Shown here one piece after another: positions 17,778 to 26,925 of a stretch of 64,000 nt of DNA (positions within the stretch are counted from its first letter, which is position 1; the number at the start of each line of letters is the position of its first letter). The notes beneath the pieces were generated by a model. That model was not told where the DNA came from. It saw nothing but the letters and a program-made list of their open reading frames with translations, and did not search any database. Source of the stretch: Acidocella sp. 20-57-95 (GTDB lineage Bacteria > Pseudomonadota > Alphaproteobacteria > Acetobacterales > Acetobacteraceae). The translations under genes and the position numbers were made by a program. Location: positions 150,382 to 214,381 of the forward strand of contig NCAT01000004.1 of NCBI GenBank assembly GCA_002255575.1, read 5' to 3'.

Positions 17778-18497
17778 ATGCCAAAACCAACATCTCGCCG
17801 CCATTTTGCTGCCTGGGGCTTTGGCGCTCTGTTAATCTCGGGGGTCGCGTTCGGCGCGTTCCATGCGCTACCAGCGATGGCCGAGGACGCGGTACTGGCG
17901 CCGCCGCCCGCCTATAACCCGCCAGATCTCGCCACCAGCGAAACCGCCATACTTTCTGGCGGCTGCTTCTGGGGACTGCAGGGCGTCTATGAGCATGTAA
18001 AAGGCGTGACCAAGGTCTATGCCGGCTATGCCGGAGGCGATGCGGCAACAGCACAATATGAAACTGTCAGCACCGGCACTACCGGCCACGCCGAATCGGT
18101 TGCCATCACGTTCAACCCGCAGGTAATTTCCTACGGCCAAATTCTGCAAATCTATTTCTCAGTCGCCACCAACCCGACCGAGCTGAATTACCAAGGGCCC
18201 GATAGCGGCACCCAATATCGCGGCGAAATCTGGTACAAAACCCCCGCACAACAGCACGTGGCGCTGGCTTATATCGCCCAGCTTTCAGCCGCCCATGTAT
18301 ATAGTCAGCCGATTGTGACGCGGGTGGATGCGTTCAAAGGTTTCTACAATGCCGAGGATTACCACCAGGATTACTTGGTGCGGAACCCTGACCAGCCTTA
18401 CATCGCGATCAACGATATCCCGAAGGTGGAAGCCTTACAGCGGCTGTTCCCGGCATTATACCGGGCAGACCCCGTAACGGTATTCGGGGCTGGCTAA
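17778..18497 (+). CDS. msrA: Exported peptide-methionine (S)-S-oxide reductase
   Basis: 239 residues. The catalytic motif GGCFWG is preceded by a signal region with a twin-arginine motif (SRRHFAAW) and a hydrophobic stretch ending near ALPAMA, so the protein is probably sent to the periplasm by Tat. The family motifs YAGGDAATAQYETVSTGTTGHAE, QYRGEIWY and AEDYHQDY are intact. ATG 17778 has AAGG at eight bases; a GTG at 17769 is less likely. The stop overlaps the start of a tiny lipoprotein gene. Confidence 0.93.
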   Translation: MPKPTSRRHFAAWGFGALLISGVAFGAFHALPAMAEDAVLAPPPAYNPPDLATSETAILSGGCFWGLQGVYEHVKGVTKVYAGYAGGDAATAQYETVSTGTTGHAESVAITFNPQVISYGQILQIYFSVATNPTELNYQGPDSGTQYRGEIWYKTPAQQHVALAYIAQLSAAHVYSQPIVTRVDAFKGFYNAEDYHQDYLVRNPDQPYIAINDIPKVEALQRLFPALYRADPVTVFGAG

Positions 18498-18658
18498 TGC
18501 GCGCAGCGGCACTGCTGGCAATTGCACTTTGCCTGTCCGGCTGCGGGTTGCTGGCGGCACCGTGCCGGGTGGGCTCAGCCGTTTTGAAAATCGTGCCGGT
18601 GGTCGGTCACGCTGCAGCCACCCCAACGGATGCCTGCGCAAGCGCGATCGACCCCTAG
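18497..18658 (+). CDS. Tiny lipoprotein, DUF6726-like
   Basis: 53 residues; its ATG shares an A with the msrA TAA (TAATG), so translation is coupled. A lipobox LCLSGCG puts the lipid-attachment Cys at residue 16. The mature chain PCRVGSAVLKIVPVVGHAAATPTD matches a small lipoprotein family I associate with DUF6726. It has two more cysteines (23 and 47). Function unknown; the genetic coupling suggests work with the exported MsrA. Confidence 0.78.
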   Translation: MRAAALLAIALCLSGCGLLAAPCRVGSAVLKIVPVVGHAAATPTDACASAIDP

Positions 18659-18669
18659 AGATTTAGCGT

Positions 18670-18831
18670 TTAGGCCGCCTTGGACGGCTGGGTAGCAGCC
18701 TTTTCGGTGGCCTGGGCGCGCCAGCGTTCCAGCGTGGCTTCGCGGGCCGGGGTGGAATCGCGCAAGCTGGCGGCGATCAAGCGGTCGATGACAGCGTGGC
18801 GAAGCTCAGTCTCAGTATGTACGGTATTCAT
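18670..18831 (-). CDS. Small helical protein, hypothetical
   Basis: 53 codons ending close to the lipoprotein stop. A GGAG site stands seven bases before the ATG. The product is predicted to be one or two amphipathic helices with many Arg, Glu and Ala (TELRHAVIDRLIAASL, LERWRAQATEKA). No family is recognised. The ribosome site and the codon use are in its favour; there is no homology evidence. Confidence 0.5.
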   Translation of the reverse strand: MNTVHTETELRHAVIDRLIAASLRDSTPAREATLERWRAQATEKAATQPSKAA

Positions 18832-19064
18832 AATTTGGCTCCGTCTCGAAAGTTGGTTCGGTCAATCCCGATAAAAATGAATTTCGCAGGCGACCAAGGC
18901 AAGATTGCGGCAGGTTTGACGCCTGATTGTGATTTCGCAAAAAATTTTCAAAAAATTTGCTGCAATACGGCAAAAATAAGGCACCCAGGCCGCGCGGGAG
19001 GCTTCCCAAAATATTTCTGAAGAGTATAGAAAGTCTCAGGGTAATTTTAACGAACTGGGGCTTT

Positions 19065-19454
19065 GTGGCACGAGTTTTTGTGTCTGTTGCAATACCGATA
19101 CTGGCCTTGATTGGCCTTGTTGGGTGCGCGCCTCTGTCTCCCAACGCGGCTGACACCGCCTCTAACATCCCGCTAGCGCCGTCTGACCCGCAAGCATTAG
19201 TCGGGGCAACACCGGCCGTGCTGAGTGCTGAGTTTGGCAAGCCGGCCTTGCTGCGGGTGGATGGCCCGGCGCAAGTCTGGCTATATCACGCCTCGGCCTG
19301 CGGGCTGAACCTGGTTCTATACCCAGATGCTTCCGGCACGCCGCGCGTGGCCATGGTGGAGCCCACCGCCGATAGTGGGACACAATCTGGCTGCACCACC
19401 GCGCTACAACGTGCCCATGTGGATGCGGCCCTGGAGCACCCGGCAGCGTCCTGA
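19065..19454 (+). CDS. Lipoprotein of unknown function
   Basis: About 129 residues from a GTG with GGGG ahead. The signal segment VFVSVAIPILALIGLVGC ends in a lipobox (LVGC). The mature part has ALVGATPAVLSAEFGKPALLRVDGPAQVW, resembling the SmpA/OmlA-like fold pattern of outer-membrane small lipoproteins, followed by two cysteines (ACGLNL and SGCTTAL). A longer frame from 18957 would place charged residues ahead of the signal peptide and is rejected. gshB follows after 33 bp. Confidence 0.72.
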   Translation: MARVFVSVAIPILALIGLVGCAPLSPNAADTASNIPLAPSDPQALVGATPAVLSAEFGKPALLRVDGPAQVWLYHASACGLNLVLYPDASGTPRVAMVEPTADSGTQSGCTTALQRAHVDAALEHPAAS

Positions 19455-19487
19455 TAAGAGACCTTCAATTGATCGATTGAGGGTTAA

Positions 19488-20444
19488 ATGCCTGCTTCCC
19501 ATAAAAGCCTGAAAGTTGCGGTCCAGATGGACCCGATGACGACCGTTGATATCAACGCCGATTCGACCTTTGCCCTGATGCTGGCAGCGCAAGCCCGCGG
19601 CCACCAGCTTTGGCATTACGAGGTGCCTGCGATGTGGCTGGACGGGGCGGCGCTGAAAGCGCGCGCCAATAAAGTGAGCGTCCAGCGCGTGGCCGGTGAT
19701 TTTTATCAATTTGGCCCCGCTGAGACACTTAACCTCGCCGACATGGATGTGGTGCTGATGCGCCAGGACCCGCCTTTTGACATGGGCTACATCACCGCCA
19801 CTCATTTGCTGGAACATATCCACCCCAAAACCCTGGTGGTGAACAACCCGGCCGCCGTGCGCAATGCGCCGGAAAAATTGCTGGTCGCGCATTTCCCGGA
19901 ATTGATGCCCCCCACCATGATCGGGCGCGACCGTGACGCCATCCGCGCATTCCGGGCACGCCATAAGGATATTATTGTGAAGCCCTTATTCGGCAATGGC
20001 GGGATCGGGGTGTTCCGCATTAAGCCCGAGGATGAAAATCTCGGCTCATTGCTCGATATGTTCTTCGCGGCCTCGCGCGAGCCTTTGATGATCCAGCGCT
20101 ATGAGCCTGCTGTGCGGGCGGGTGATAAACGAATTATTCTGATTGACGGCGAGCCGCTCGGAGCCCTGAACCGCGTGCCGGCGGAAGGGGATAGCCGCTC
20201 CAACATGCATGCCGGCGGCCGGCCCGAGCCCACCAAGCTCACCGCCCGCGAGCGTGAGATTTGCGCCGCCATCGGGCCGACCTTGAAAGCCCAGGGGCTG
20301 TTGTTTACCGGCATCGATGTAATCGGCGATTACCTCACCGAAATTAACGTCACCTCCCCCACCGGTTTGCAGCAAATTGAACGCTTCGATGGGGTGAATT
20401 TAGCCACCGTGATCTGGGAGAAGATCGAAGCGATGCGCAGCTAA
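19488..20444 (+). CDS. gshB: Glutathione synthetase
   Basis: 318-residue ATP-grasp enzyme joining gamma-glutamylcysteine and glycine. Recognised segments are VAVQMDPM at the N-terminus, [15 protein letters not shown], the ATP-grasp loop [17 protein letters not shown] and the C-terminal [19 protein letters not shown] with the metal ligands. GAGGG ahead of the ATG. It overlaps the convergent HAD gene by 4 bases. gloB at 26.2 kb also depends on glutathione. Confidence 0.96.
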   Translation: MPASHKSLKVAVQMDPMTTVDINADSTFALMLAAQARGHQLWHYEVPAMWLDGAALKARANKVSVQRVAGDFYQFGPAETLNLADMDVVLMRQDPPFDMGYITATHLLEHIHPKTLVVNNPAAVRNAPEKLLVAHFPELMPPTMIGRDRDAIRAFRARHKDIIVKPLFGNGGIGVFRIKPEDENLGSLLDMFFAASREPLMIQRYEPAVRAGDKRIILIDGEPLGALNRVPAEGDSRSNMHAGGRPEPTKLTAREREICAAIGPTLKAQGLLFTGIDVIGDYLTEINVTSPTGLQQIERFDGVNLATVIWEKIEAMRS

Positions 20445-21148
20445 TTTTTAAGCTGCGCCGCTAAATCCGGTACGGAGGTTGCCACAATCTCCCAATCCTG
20501 CGCTGGTTTGGCGCGCTCATCGGGGGCCCCAAACTCCTGCGGGCGGGAGATAAAGCCAGCTTGCATACCGAGCTTGCGGGCGGCAGCCAGATCCTCGTTA
20601 TGCGAAGCGGCCAGCATCACCTCACCCGGCGCGAAGCCCAAAAATTTGCAGGCCCCCAGATAAACCTCCGGGTCCGGCTTGTAATGGCCAAATATGTCGG
20701 ACGCGAAAATCATATCCCACGGAAAGCCGGTATGTTTGGCCAATGCGACCTGCAATGCCACATGACCATTCGAGAGTGAGCCAATAACGACCCGCTGCTT
20801 CAGCGCGGTCAGGCCCGCGACACTGTCCGGCCAGGGGGTGAGCTGGTGCCAGAGTTTTACCAAAATATCGAGATCAGCATCTGCCACCCCAGTGACGCCA
20901 AATTTCGGCAGCAAGGTTGCCAGCGCCCCACGATGCAGCTCGTCCAGATTGGTCCAGGCAATTTCGCCGCGCCGGACGGAATCCATCGCGGGCTTGTAGG
21001 CCCCGCGCCAGGCATCTGTGATCCCCAGCCAATCGGCTGAAATGTTACGCGCCGCCCCAAAGGCTGCCAACCCGGCACTAACGGAACCGCGCCAATCCAC
21101 CAACGTGCCGAACACATCGAATAAAACCGCTTTAGCCTTGCTGGTCAT
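20441..21148 (-). CDS. HAD-superfamily hydrolase, L-2-haloacid dehalogenase type
   Basis: 235 residues. HAD motif I is [10 protein letters not shown] with the nucleophilic Asp at residue 10, motif II is GSLSNGH, motif III is the Lys in HYKPDPEVY and motif IV is ASHNEDL. The pattern matches haloacid dehalogenase type II, though the family often acts on other small acids or phosphates. It starts 1 base after the stop of the small membrane protein, forming a two-gene unit. Confidence 0.85.
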   Translation of the reverse strand: MTSKAKAVLFDVFGTLVDWRGSVSAGLAAFGAARNISADWLGITDAWRGAYKPAMDSVRRGEIAWTNLDELHRGALATLLPKFGVTGVADADLDILVKLWHQLTPWPDSVAGLTALKQRVVIGSLSNGHVALQVALAKHTGFPWDMIFASDIFGHYKPDPEVYLGACKFLGFAPGEVMLAASHNEDLAAARKLGMQAGFISRPQEFGAPDERAKPAQDWEIVATSVPDLAAQLKN

Positions 21149-21149
21149 G

Positions 21150-21341
21150 TCAGCGACCCGTCATCATCAGCAGAACCACCAGCCCGATTCCGACACCTTG
21201 CAAAATCACGCGGGCGCGCATCAGCTTATTAGACGTGCGGGGCGACCTGTTGACATTGGCCATGCCGAGCGCACCCACCAGCATCACGATAACGACCGCG
21301 ATCATATCTATCCCGAGTAGGATCATCAAAAATGTTTTCAT
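21150..21341 (-). CDS. HIG1-like twin transmembrane protein
   Basis: 63 residues with two membrane spans (MILLGIDMIAVVIVMLVGAL and VILQGVGIGLVVLLMM) joined by a polar loop with SNKLMRARV, the conserved signature of bacterial HIG1/twin-TM proteins. Such proteins are thought to associate with respiratory complexes, but this is not proven here. The ATG at 21341 is preferred over a longer start at 21377. Confidence 0.75.
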   Translation of the reverse strand: MKTFLMILLGIDMIAVVIVMLVGALGMANVNRSPRTSNKLMRARVILQGVGIGLVVLLMMTGR

Positions 21342-21460
21342 GCCGCCTGATATAGAATGCTTGGCCGCTTTGTGCACCTATCCTTGGAAGATTGCCCTAA
21401 CATGGCCGTAACATCTTGGACAATTGACTTCCCGCCCATTCCACCCTCTGGCTCCCGCCC

Positions 21461-23848
21461 ATGCGCCCTTTCATGATCCGCCTTTGCATCATTATCACCA
21501 TTGCCCTGTTGGCCGGGGCAGCAATCCCCAGCCCCATAATTGCCCAGACGCCGGCACCAGCCACTGCCGCCCCCGTTATACCCGCCCCGGTTACAGCCGC
21601 CCCGGCCACACCCGCCGCGGCCGTCGCGCCAGCTACACCTGCCAAAGGGCTGGCCAGCGCTATAATTCCCGGCTCGCCACTTGCCGCGCTCACCGGTGCC
21701 GCCGCCCCAACCGACCCGGACGCCACCCCGCCTGTGCCTTTCGGGACCGACAATCTCGGCGTCTCGATGGTAGGGCAAATCGCCGATGGTACCGCCCGCA
21801 CGATCGCCGAATTTGTCAGAGCGATACAGCAATCCACTGAACTAACGCCGGTGGTGCAGTGGCTGCAAAGTTTCCCTAGAAGCCCCTTGCGCACTGCCCA
21901 TGCAAGCCAGGCGTTACAAGGATTGTTGGAAACCATCCTACCGGCCATTCTATTCGAAACACTGGTCCGGCTGGGTTTGCGCCGTCCCCGTAACACCATC
22001 ATCCGGATCGCCCTGGCGCGCGGCAAGTCCGACGAGCCGTTGGACTTGAATGGCGACGGTCTGGCCGATGCCGAAGCCGGAGAAACCGAGAAACCTCCTG
22101 CGCATTGGTTGAGCCCGCGCGCCTGGCTGGCCCGGCTCGGCCTCGCCTTTGGCTATATTCTGCTGGCCTTGCTGCCAATTGCGGGATTTGTGGTGGTCTC
22201 GGGCATTCTGATCGGCACCGGGCTCATAACCAATCAGGCCGCCCATCTGATCGTAGTGGGGTTCGGCAATGCCTATCTATTTTGCCGGCTGAGCTTGGAA
22301 GCTTTACTGTTCGTGCTGGCCCCCCGCCATACCGAATTGCGGCTCATTCACACCACGGACCAGCGTGCCGCCTGGCTGGTACGGATGCTGATGCTGATTT
22401 TAGTCACGGTGGCGTTTGGCTATTTCAGCATATCGTCCGCCGAAATTCTGGGCCTATCGCATGACGGCACGGAGGTACTTGGCCGTCTCATCGCGCTGAT
22501 CGTGCATCTGGAGCTAGCGGTGCTGGTCTGGCAAAGCCGGTTCATTGTGGCGGGCTGGATCCGGGGCCAGCCGGGGGATGAAAGCAAGCTGTTCGGCTTG
22601 CGGCCGCGGTTTGCCAGCATCTGGCATTATGTTGCGTTGTTCTACATCGTCGCCCTTTGGGTCGCCTATGCGGGCGGGGTACAAAATGCCTTCGCCGTGC
22701 TGTTGCGGATTGTGGCGGTATTCATCGGCACACTGGTATTGGCGCGGCTACTATGGATCGGCGTCACCCAGGGGCTGGACCATGTTTTTCATGATGCCGG
22801 AACCGAGACCCGTATGCCGGTGTTCCGGGCACGCGCCAAAAGCTACAATCCGCTGCTAAAATTCCTCGCCCGGTTGGCAATCGGCGCGCTGGTGGTGGTG
22901 TTGATCCTGGAAGGCTGGGGGGTGCAGGTGATCCCCTGGCTAATTGGCAACTCATTAGCGCTGATTCTGCTCTCAGCAACCATCGCCATCATCATCACCA
23001 TCACAGTGGCTTTGGTGCTGTGGGAAATCTCAAACGCGTATTTAAATGCGCGGGTTGAACATCTTTCAGCCAGCGGGCGCATCCGGCAAGCCTCCCGGTT
23101 GCATACATTGGTGCCGATACTAAAAGCCACCATCGGCTTTACCATCGCGCTGGTGGCGGGGTTAATTTGTCTCAGCAAAATCGGGGTGGACGCCGCACCC
23201 TTGCTGGCTGGTGCCGGGGTGGTGGGCATTGCGATTGGCTTTGGGTCGCAAAAACTGGTGCAGGATATCATCACCGGGCTGTTCCTGCTGCTGGAAGATG
23301 CCATGCAGGTGGGCGATATCGTGAACTTGGCCGGCCTGACGGGCACCGTAGAGCGGCTTTCCATTCGCACCATCCGGCTGCGCGGCTATGATGGCTCGGT
23401 TAATATTATCCCCTTCTCTGCCGTCTCGAGCGTGACCAACATGACGCGGGATTTCAGCTACGCGCAAATCTCCATCCAGGTCGGCTACCGGGAGGACCTC
23501 AGCCAAGTTTATACGCTGATGACCGAGATTGCCAAAACCATGCGCTCCGAGCCGCGATGGGGGGCGATGATGCGCGATGATTTGAAGTTATTTGGTCTGG
23601 ACCAGTTTGGCGCCTCTGCTTTGGTAATAACCGGCCAAATTCGCACAGGGCCAGGCCAGCATTGGGCGGTGCGGCGAGAATATTATATGCGCGTCAAGCA
23701 GCGCTTCCAGGCCGAACATATTGAAATGCCGTTTTACGTGTATTCCCGCACGGTCGAGCCGGACCAAATTGAAACAGGGGATAAAGAACCCGGGCAAGAA
23801 GAAGCCGGACCACCTCGCAGCGGTCCGGCTCCAGAACCCAAAACCTAA
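21461..23848 (+). CDS. Large MscS-family mechanosensitive channel
   Basis: 795 residues, similar in plan to YbiO/YnaI-type large MscS channels. A signal peptide (residues 1-29) is followed by a Pro/Ala/Thr-rich linker to about 95, several membrane helices, and the pore helix with GAGVVGIAIGFGSQKLVQDIITGL. The beta domain contains GDIVNLAGLTGTVERLSIRTIRLR. An EF-hand-like loop D195-x-N197-x-D199-G200 sits in a polar segment between early helices, which is unusual. The highly charged tail is Pro/Glu-rich and its DNA encodes a hairpin. Confidence 0.88.
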   Translation: MRPFMIRLCIIITIALLAGAAIPSPIIAQTPAPATAAPVIPAPVTAAPATPAAAVAPATPAKGLASAIIPGSPLAALTGAAAPTDPDATPPVPFGTDNLGVSMVGQIADGTARTIAEFVRAIQQSTELTPVVQWLQSFPRSPLRTAHASQALQGLLETILPAILFETLVRLGLRRPRNTIIRIALARGKSDEPLDLNGDGLADAEAGETEKPPAHWLSPRAWLARLGLAFGYILLALLPIAGFVVVSGILIGTGLITNQAAHLIVVGFGNAYLFCRLSLEALLFVLAPRHTELRLIHTTDQRAAWLVRMLMLILVTVAFGYFSISSAEILGLSHDGTEVLGRLIALIVHLELAVLVWQSRFIVAGWIRGQPGDESKLFGLRPRFASIWHYVALFYIVALWVAYAGGVQNAFAVLLRIVAVFIGTLVLARLLWIGVTQGLDHVFHDAGTETRMPVFRARAKSYNPLLKFLARLAIGALVVVLILEGWGVQVIPWLIGNSLALILLSATIAIIITITVALVLWEISNAYLNARVEHLSASGRIRQASRLHTLVPILKATIGFTIALVAGLICLSKIGVDAAPLLAGAGVVGIAIGFGSQKLVQDIITGLFLLLEDAMQVGDIVNLAGLTGTVERLSIRTIRLRGYDGSVNIIPFSAVSSVTNMTRDFSYAQISIQVGYREDLSQVYTLMTEIAKTMRSEPRWGAMMRDDLKLFGLDQFGASALVITGQIRTGPGQHWAVRREYYMRVKQRFQAEHIEMPFYVYSRTVEPDQIETGDKEPGQEEAGPPRSGPAPEPKT
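23803..23830 (-). terminator. Probable terminator of APC permease inside mscS 3' end
   Basis: A perfect 9-bp stem AGCCGGACC/GGTCCGGCT with a 10-base loop lies in the last codons of mscS. Read on the minus strand the stem is followed by TTCTTCTT, so it could end transcripts from the convergent permease gene. Confidence 0.5.
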
Positions 23849-23855
23849 ATCAGGC

Positions 23856-25247
23856 TTACTTCATGTTCGGCAGTACGGTTGATTCCAGATCATGTGCAAT
23901 GCCATCCAAAACCCGCGGGTTCTTGGCTTTGATGATAAAGAACCAGGCAGCACCGATGAGCATGTAAGCGGCGAAGGCGTAAGGGAAGTAATTGTAGGGT
24001 GCAGCCGGCGCCGGATACACGCTGCCCACCAGCGAGAGGAACATCAGCACCGCGCCGAGACCACCGATGATGATATCACCGGCCTTCAACTCACCCGTCT
24101 TCTTCAAGAAGAACGGTGCACTGACGGAAACCAGCAAATACACGATGATGAAGCCGAAAGATGCTAGCGTACCATACCAGCCGAACGGATCGGTTTCGTT
24201 TGCATGGCCCGAGAAAGCGCAGCAGACGATCACATTCAAAATCGCGCCGAAGGTAAGCGCAATGAACGGCGTTTTGGCTTTATCATGCACAATACCCATC
24301 GAGCTATGCACGAACTGATAGCGCCCGAGTGAGAACAGCATCCGGCCAAACGCGTTCAGTGAGGCCAGTGCGCAGGCAAACGAACTGATGGTGGCGCCGA
24401 AATACACCGGTGCCGTCATCCAAGGGCCGATCGCGTTGGTAATATCGCCCAACGGCGCGGCACTATTGCCGAGCTTGGTGGCATCGTCATTAAAGCCCTG
24501 GGTGATGACATAGGTGGTGATAACAAAGAAAAAGCCCGAGAAGATCGCAGTTGCCAAAATTGCTTTGGGGATTGTGACCTGCGGGTTGCGGGTTTCCTTC
24601 CCCAACGAGGCGGCGCTCTCGAAGCCCACGAAAGAGAAAATAGCAAACACAATCGCCTGCGCGATGGCGCTGAAGCTGGAGCCTTGCAAAGTGATCTGCT
24701 TCATATCCGGCTGAAAACTGTAATGTGACAATGTCACGACCACCACAGCCGCGATGATAACCACTGAAATAACTTCCAGCGTTAAACCAATCCGAGACGA
24801 CATCCGAATATCGCGCGTCGCGAAAAGCCAAATCGCCAGAGAAATAACGATATAAAGTACGAAGTTAGGCGGCGCGAAGTTGAACCCGCACGAGCTGAAA
24901 AACGTTTTGATAAAAAGCGAGGTGGAAACGGTCAGCGCCATCGCGGTGAAAATATAGGCCGCCAGCATCGCCCAGCCGGCGAGCATGCCGTAAGATGGCC
25001 CAAGGCTGCGGGAGATATAGATAAAATACGATCCAGCCGCCGGGATACGTCCCGCCAGCTTAGAGATATTCAACGCCACAATCACCAAAGCGACAGTCGC
25101 GATTACATAAACCAGCCAGGAAGCGGTTCCGGCCATTCCGGCGACCACCGCAACCGCCAGGGCCGGTGTCAAAGTCGGCGACACGTTGGCGACCGATTGA
25201 CCTAACGCCTCAAAAAAAGACAGACTATCCTTACGTAGCTCCGACAT
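23856..25247 (-). CDS. APC-superfamily amino acid permease
   Basis: 463 residues with about 12 membrane segments. The first half contains GQSVANVSPTLTPALAV, the APC substrate-loop region, and FSFVGFESAASLGKETRNPQVTIPKAIL, the conserved helix 6-7 motif. The ATG at 25247 has GGGGA six bases ahead; a longer frame to 25292 lacks similarity. The substrate cannot be assigned; it is most like uncharacterised amino acid or amine carriers. It faces mscS with 7 bp between the stops. Confidence 0.88.
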   Translation of the reverse strand: MSELRKDSLSFFEALGQSVANVSPTLTPALAVAVVAGMAGTASWLVYVIATVALVIVALNISKLAGRIPAAGSYFIYISRSLGPSYGMLAGWAMLAAYIFTAMALTVSTSLFIKTFFSSCGFNFAPPNFVLYIVISLAIWLFATRDIRMSSRIGLTLEVISVVIIAAVVVVTLSHYSFQPDMKQITLQGSSFSAIAQAIVFAIFSFVGFESAASLGKETRNPQVTIPKAILATAIFSGFFFVITTYVITQGFNDDATKLGNSAAPLGDITNAIGPWMTAPVYFGATISSFACALASLNAFGRMLFSLGRYQFVHSSMGIVHDKAKTPFIALTFGAILNVIVCCAFSGHANETDPFGWYGTLASFGFIIVYLLVSVSAPFFLKKTGELKAGDIIIGGLGAVLMFLSLVGSVYPAPAAPYNYFPYAFAAYMLIGAAWFFIIKAKNPRVLDGIAHDLESTVLPNMK

Positions 25248-25451
25248 GAAAATTCCCCGTGGTGATTTGGAAAAACCACCGCGCGCCTGCATAGTCCCTG
25301 AACAACACCAATTTTTCGGTGTCTATTTTGCGCCAGAATGACCTTTTGAACGGTTTCCTGTTGCTTATGAAATTTTCTTTAAGGGTAAAAATTGTAATTT
25401 TCAAGCATTTTATTTGCCTGTGAGTAGATTTTATCAACCACAACCTTAAGA

Positions 25452-26159
25452 TCATATATCCGCAAATACGCGCCGCCGGGCGGGTTTACGCTTCAATGGA
25501 ATCACAGCATGCAGGTCCTTGCTGGCCTCCATAATGGTAAGCCCGGCAAATTGCGGGATCAACGCCGCCCCTGCACGTTCGAATGCATGGAAGGCGCGCA
25601 AATTACCGCGCCATTGTAGGGGGGGGGCGAACAAGGCCGGGCGCTGTTGTTCAACGGTGAAGAATAGGCTTTTGAGCAACCGGCTCAGCTGACCTTGCGA
25701 GTAAGGCTGGCCATGGCCGAAGGGCGTGCTTTCAGCATAGGCCCACATGCCACGGCGATTCGGCACGATGATGATCATACGTCCATCATCCTTCAAAAGC
25801 CGCCAGGCTTCGCGCAAGCTGCGCCGCGCATGGTCGGCCTGCTCTAGCCCGTGCACCAGCAAAATCCTGTCGAAGGAGCAATCCTCGAAGGGTAGATCTT
25901 CTTCCTCCGCACAACAGGCCAGGCTAGCCCGGCCCGGCGGCCAAGCGGCTGCCCCCATATGCAAGGGGGAAAGCGCGATGCTGCGGGCGGATTGTTCGCG
26001 CCAGCATTGCAAATACGGCCCGGCATAGCCCAGCCCGAGGAGAGATTGCCCGGCACAATGGGGCCAAATATCGAGCAAAATTTGCCGCAGCAGCCGGGCA
26101 GTGAGACCACCCAACGGGGTTTTATAAAATTCGGCCGCATCTCGCGCATCAATCGCCAT
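25452..26159 (-). CDS. Class I SAM-dependent methyltransferase
   Basis: 235 residues. The SAM-binding motif I is degenerate but recognisable as SLLGLGYAGPYL; motif II-III is represented by LPFEDCSFDRILLVHGLEQADHARRSLREAWRLLKDDGRMIIIVPNR, typical of Methyltransf_11 enzymes. The ATG at 26159 is used; a start at 26216 would overlap gloB. The divergent pairing with gloB is, from memory, common in alphaproteobacteria. Substrate unknown. Confidence 0.8.
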   Translation of the reverse strand: MAIDARDAAEFYKTPLGGLTARLLRQILLDIWPHCAGQSLLGLGYAGPYLQCWREQSARSIALSPLHMGAAAWPPGRASLACCAEEEDLPFEDCSFDRILLVHGLEQADHARRSLREAWRLLKDDGRMIIIVPNRRGMWAYAESTPFGHGQPYSQGQLSRLLKSLFFTVEQQRPALFAPPLQWRGNLRAFHAFERAGAALIPQFAGLTIMEASKDLHAVIPLKRKPARRRVFADI

Positions 26160-26199
26160 ACGCCCTATATACACGCTAAACCATTCTGGAGCGATAAGC

Positions 26200-26925
26200 A
26201 TGACCGTCACCGCCACCGCGATTCCGATGTTGACCGATAATTACGCCTGGCTATTGCGGGAGAGTGCAGCCGGCGCAGTAGGTATTGTGGACCCCGCAGA
26301 GGCGGAACCGGCAATTGCGGCGATTGAGGCAGCCGGCGGCAAGCTTGATGTCATTTTCATCACCCATCATCACGGCGACCATATTGGCGGTGTTGCGGCG
26401 CTGGTTGCGCGCTACCACCCGCTGGTGGTGGGCAACGCGGCTGACGCGCACCGGCTACCGAAGCTAGATGTGCCGGTACGTGAGGGTGATCTGGTAACGT
26501 TTGGCAATACCACCGCCGAGCTGTTCAACACGCCCGGCCACACGATCGGCCATATCGCTTATTATTTTGCCGATGGCGGGGTATTGCTGCCAGGCGATAC
26601 GTTATTTTCACTGGGTTGCGGGCGGCTGTTCGAAGGTACTGCGGAAGATATGTTCAGCGCGTTCCAGAAATTTGCCCGCCTGCCCGATGAAACCTTGGTG
26701 TGCGCCGGGCATGAATATACGGCCTCCAACGCCAAGTTTGCCTTGGCCAAGGACCCGGAGAATGCCGCCTTGCAGGCGCGCGCGGCTGAGATCACCGCAC
26801 TCCGGGTGGCGGGCAAGGCCACCTTGCCGGTCACGTTGGGCGAAGAACGCCTGACCAACCCATTCATGCGCGCACCGACCGCCGCCGCATTTGGCGCGCT
26901 GCGGACAGCGAAGGATAAGTTCTAA
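26200..26925 (+). CDS. gloB: Hydroxyacylglutathione hydrolase (glyoxalase II)
   Basis: 241-residue metallo-beta-lactamase-fold enzyme that hydrolyses S-lactoylglutathione. Metal ligands are in THHHGDHIGG (about residues 52-61), the NTPGHTIGHI histidine and LFSLGCGRLFEG; the C-terminal CAGHEYTASNAKFAL is specific to GloB. It works with glutathione from gshB. It overlaps the convergent M32 peptidase gene by 4 bases. Confidence 0.95.
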   Translation: MTVTATAIPMLTDNYAWLLRESAAGAVGIVDPAEAEPAIAAIEAAGGKLDVIFITHHHGDHIGGVAALVARYHPLVVGNAADAHRLPKLDVPVREGDLVTFGNTTAELFNTPGHTIGHIAYYFADGGVLLPGDTLFSLGCGRLFEGTAEDMFSAFQKFARLPDETLVCAGHEYTASNAKFALAKDPENAALQARAAEITALRVAGKATLPVTLGEERLTNPFMRAPTAAAFGALRTAKDKF

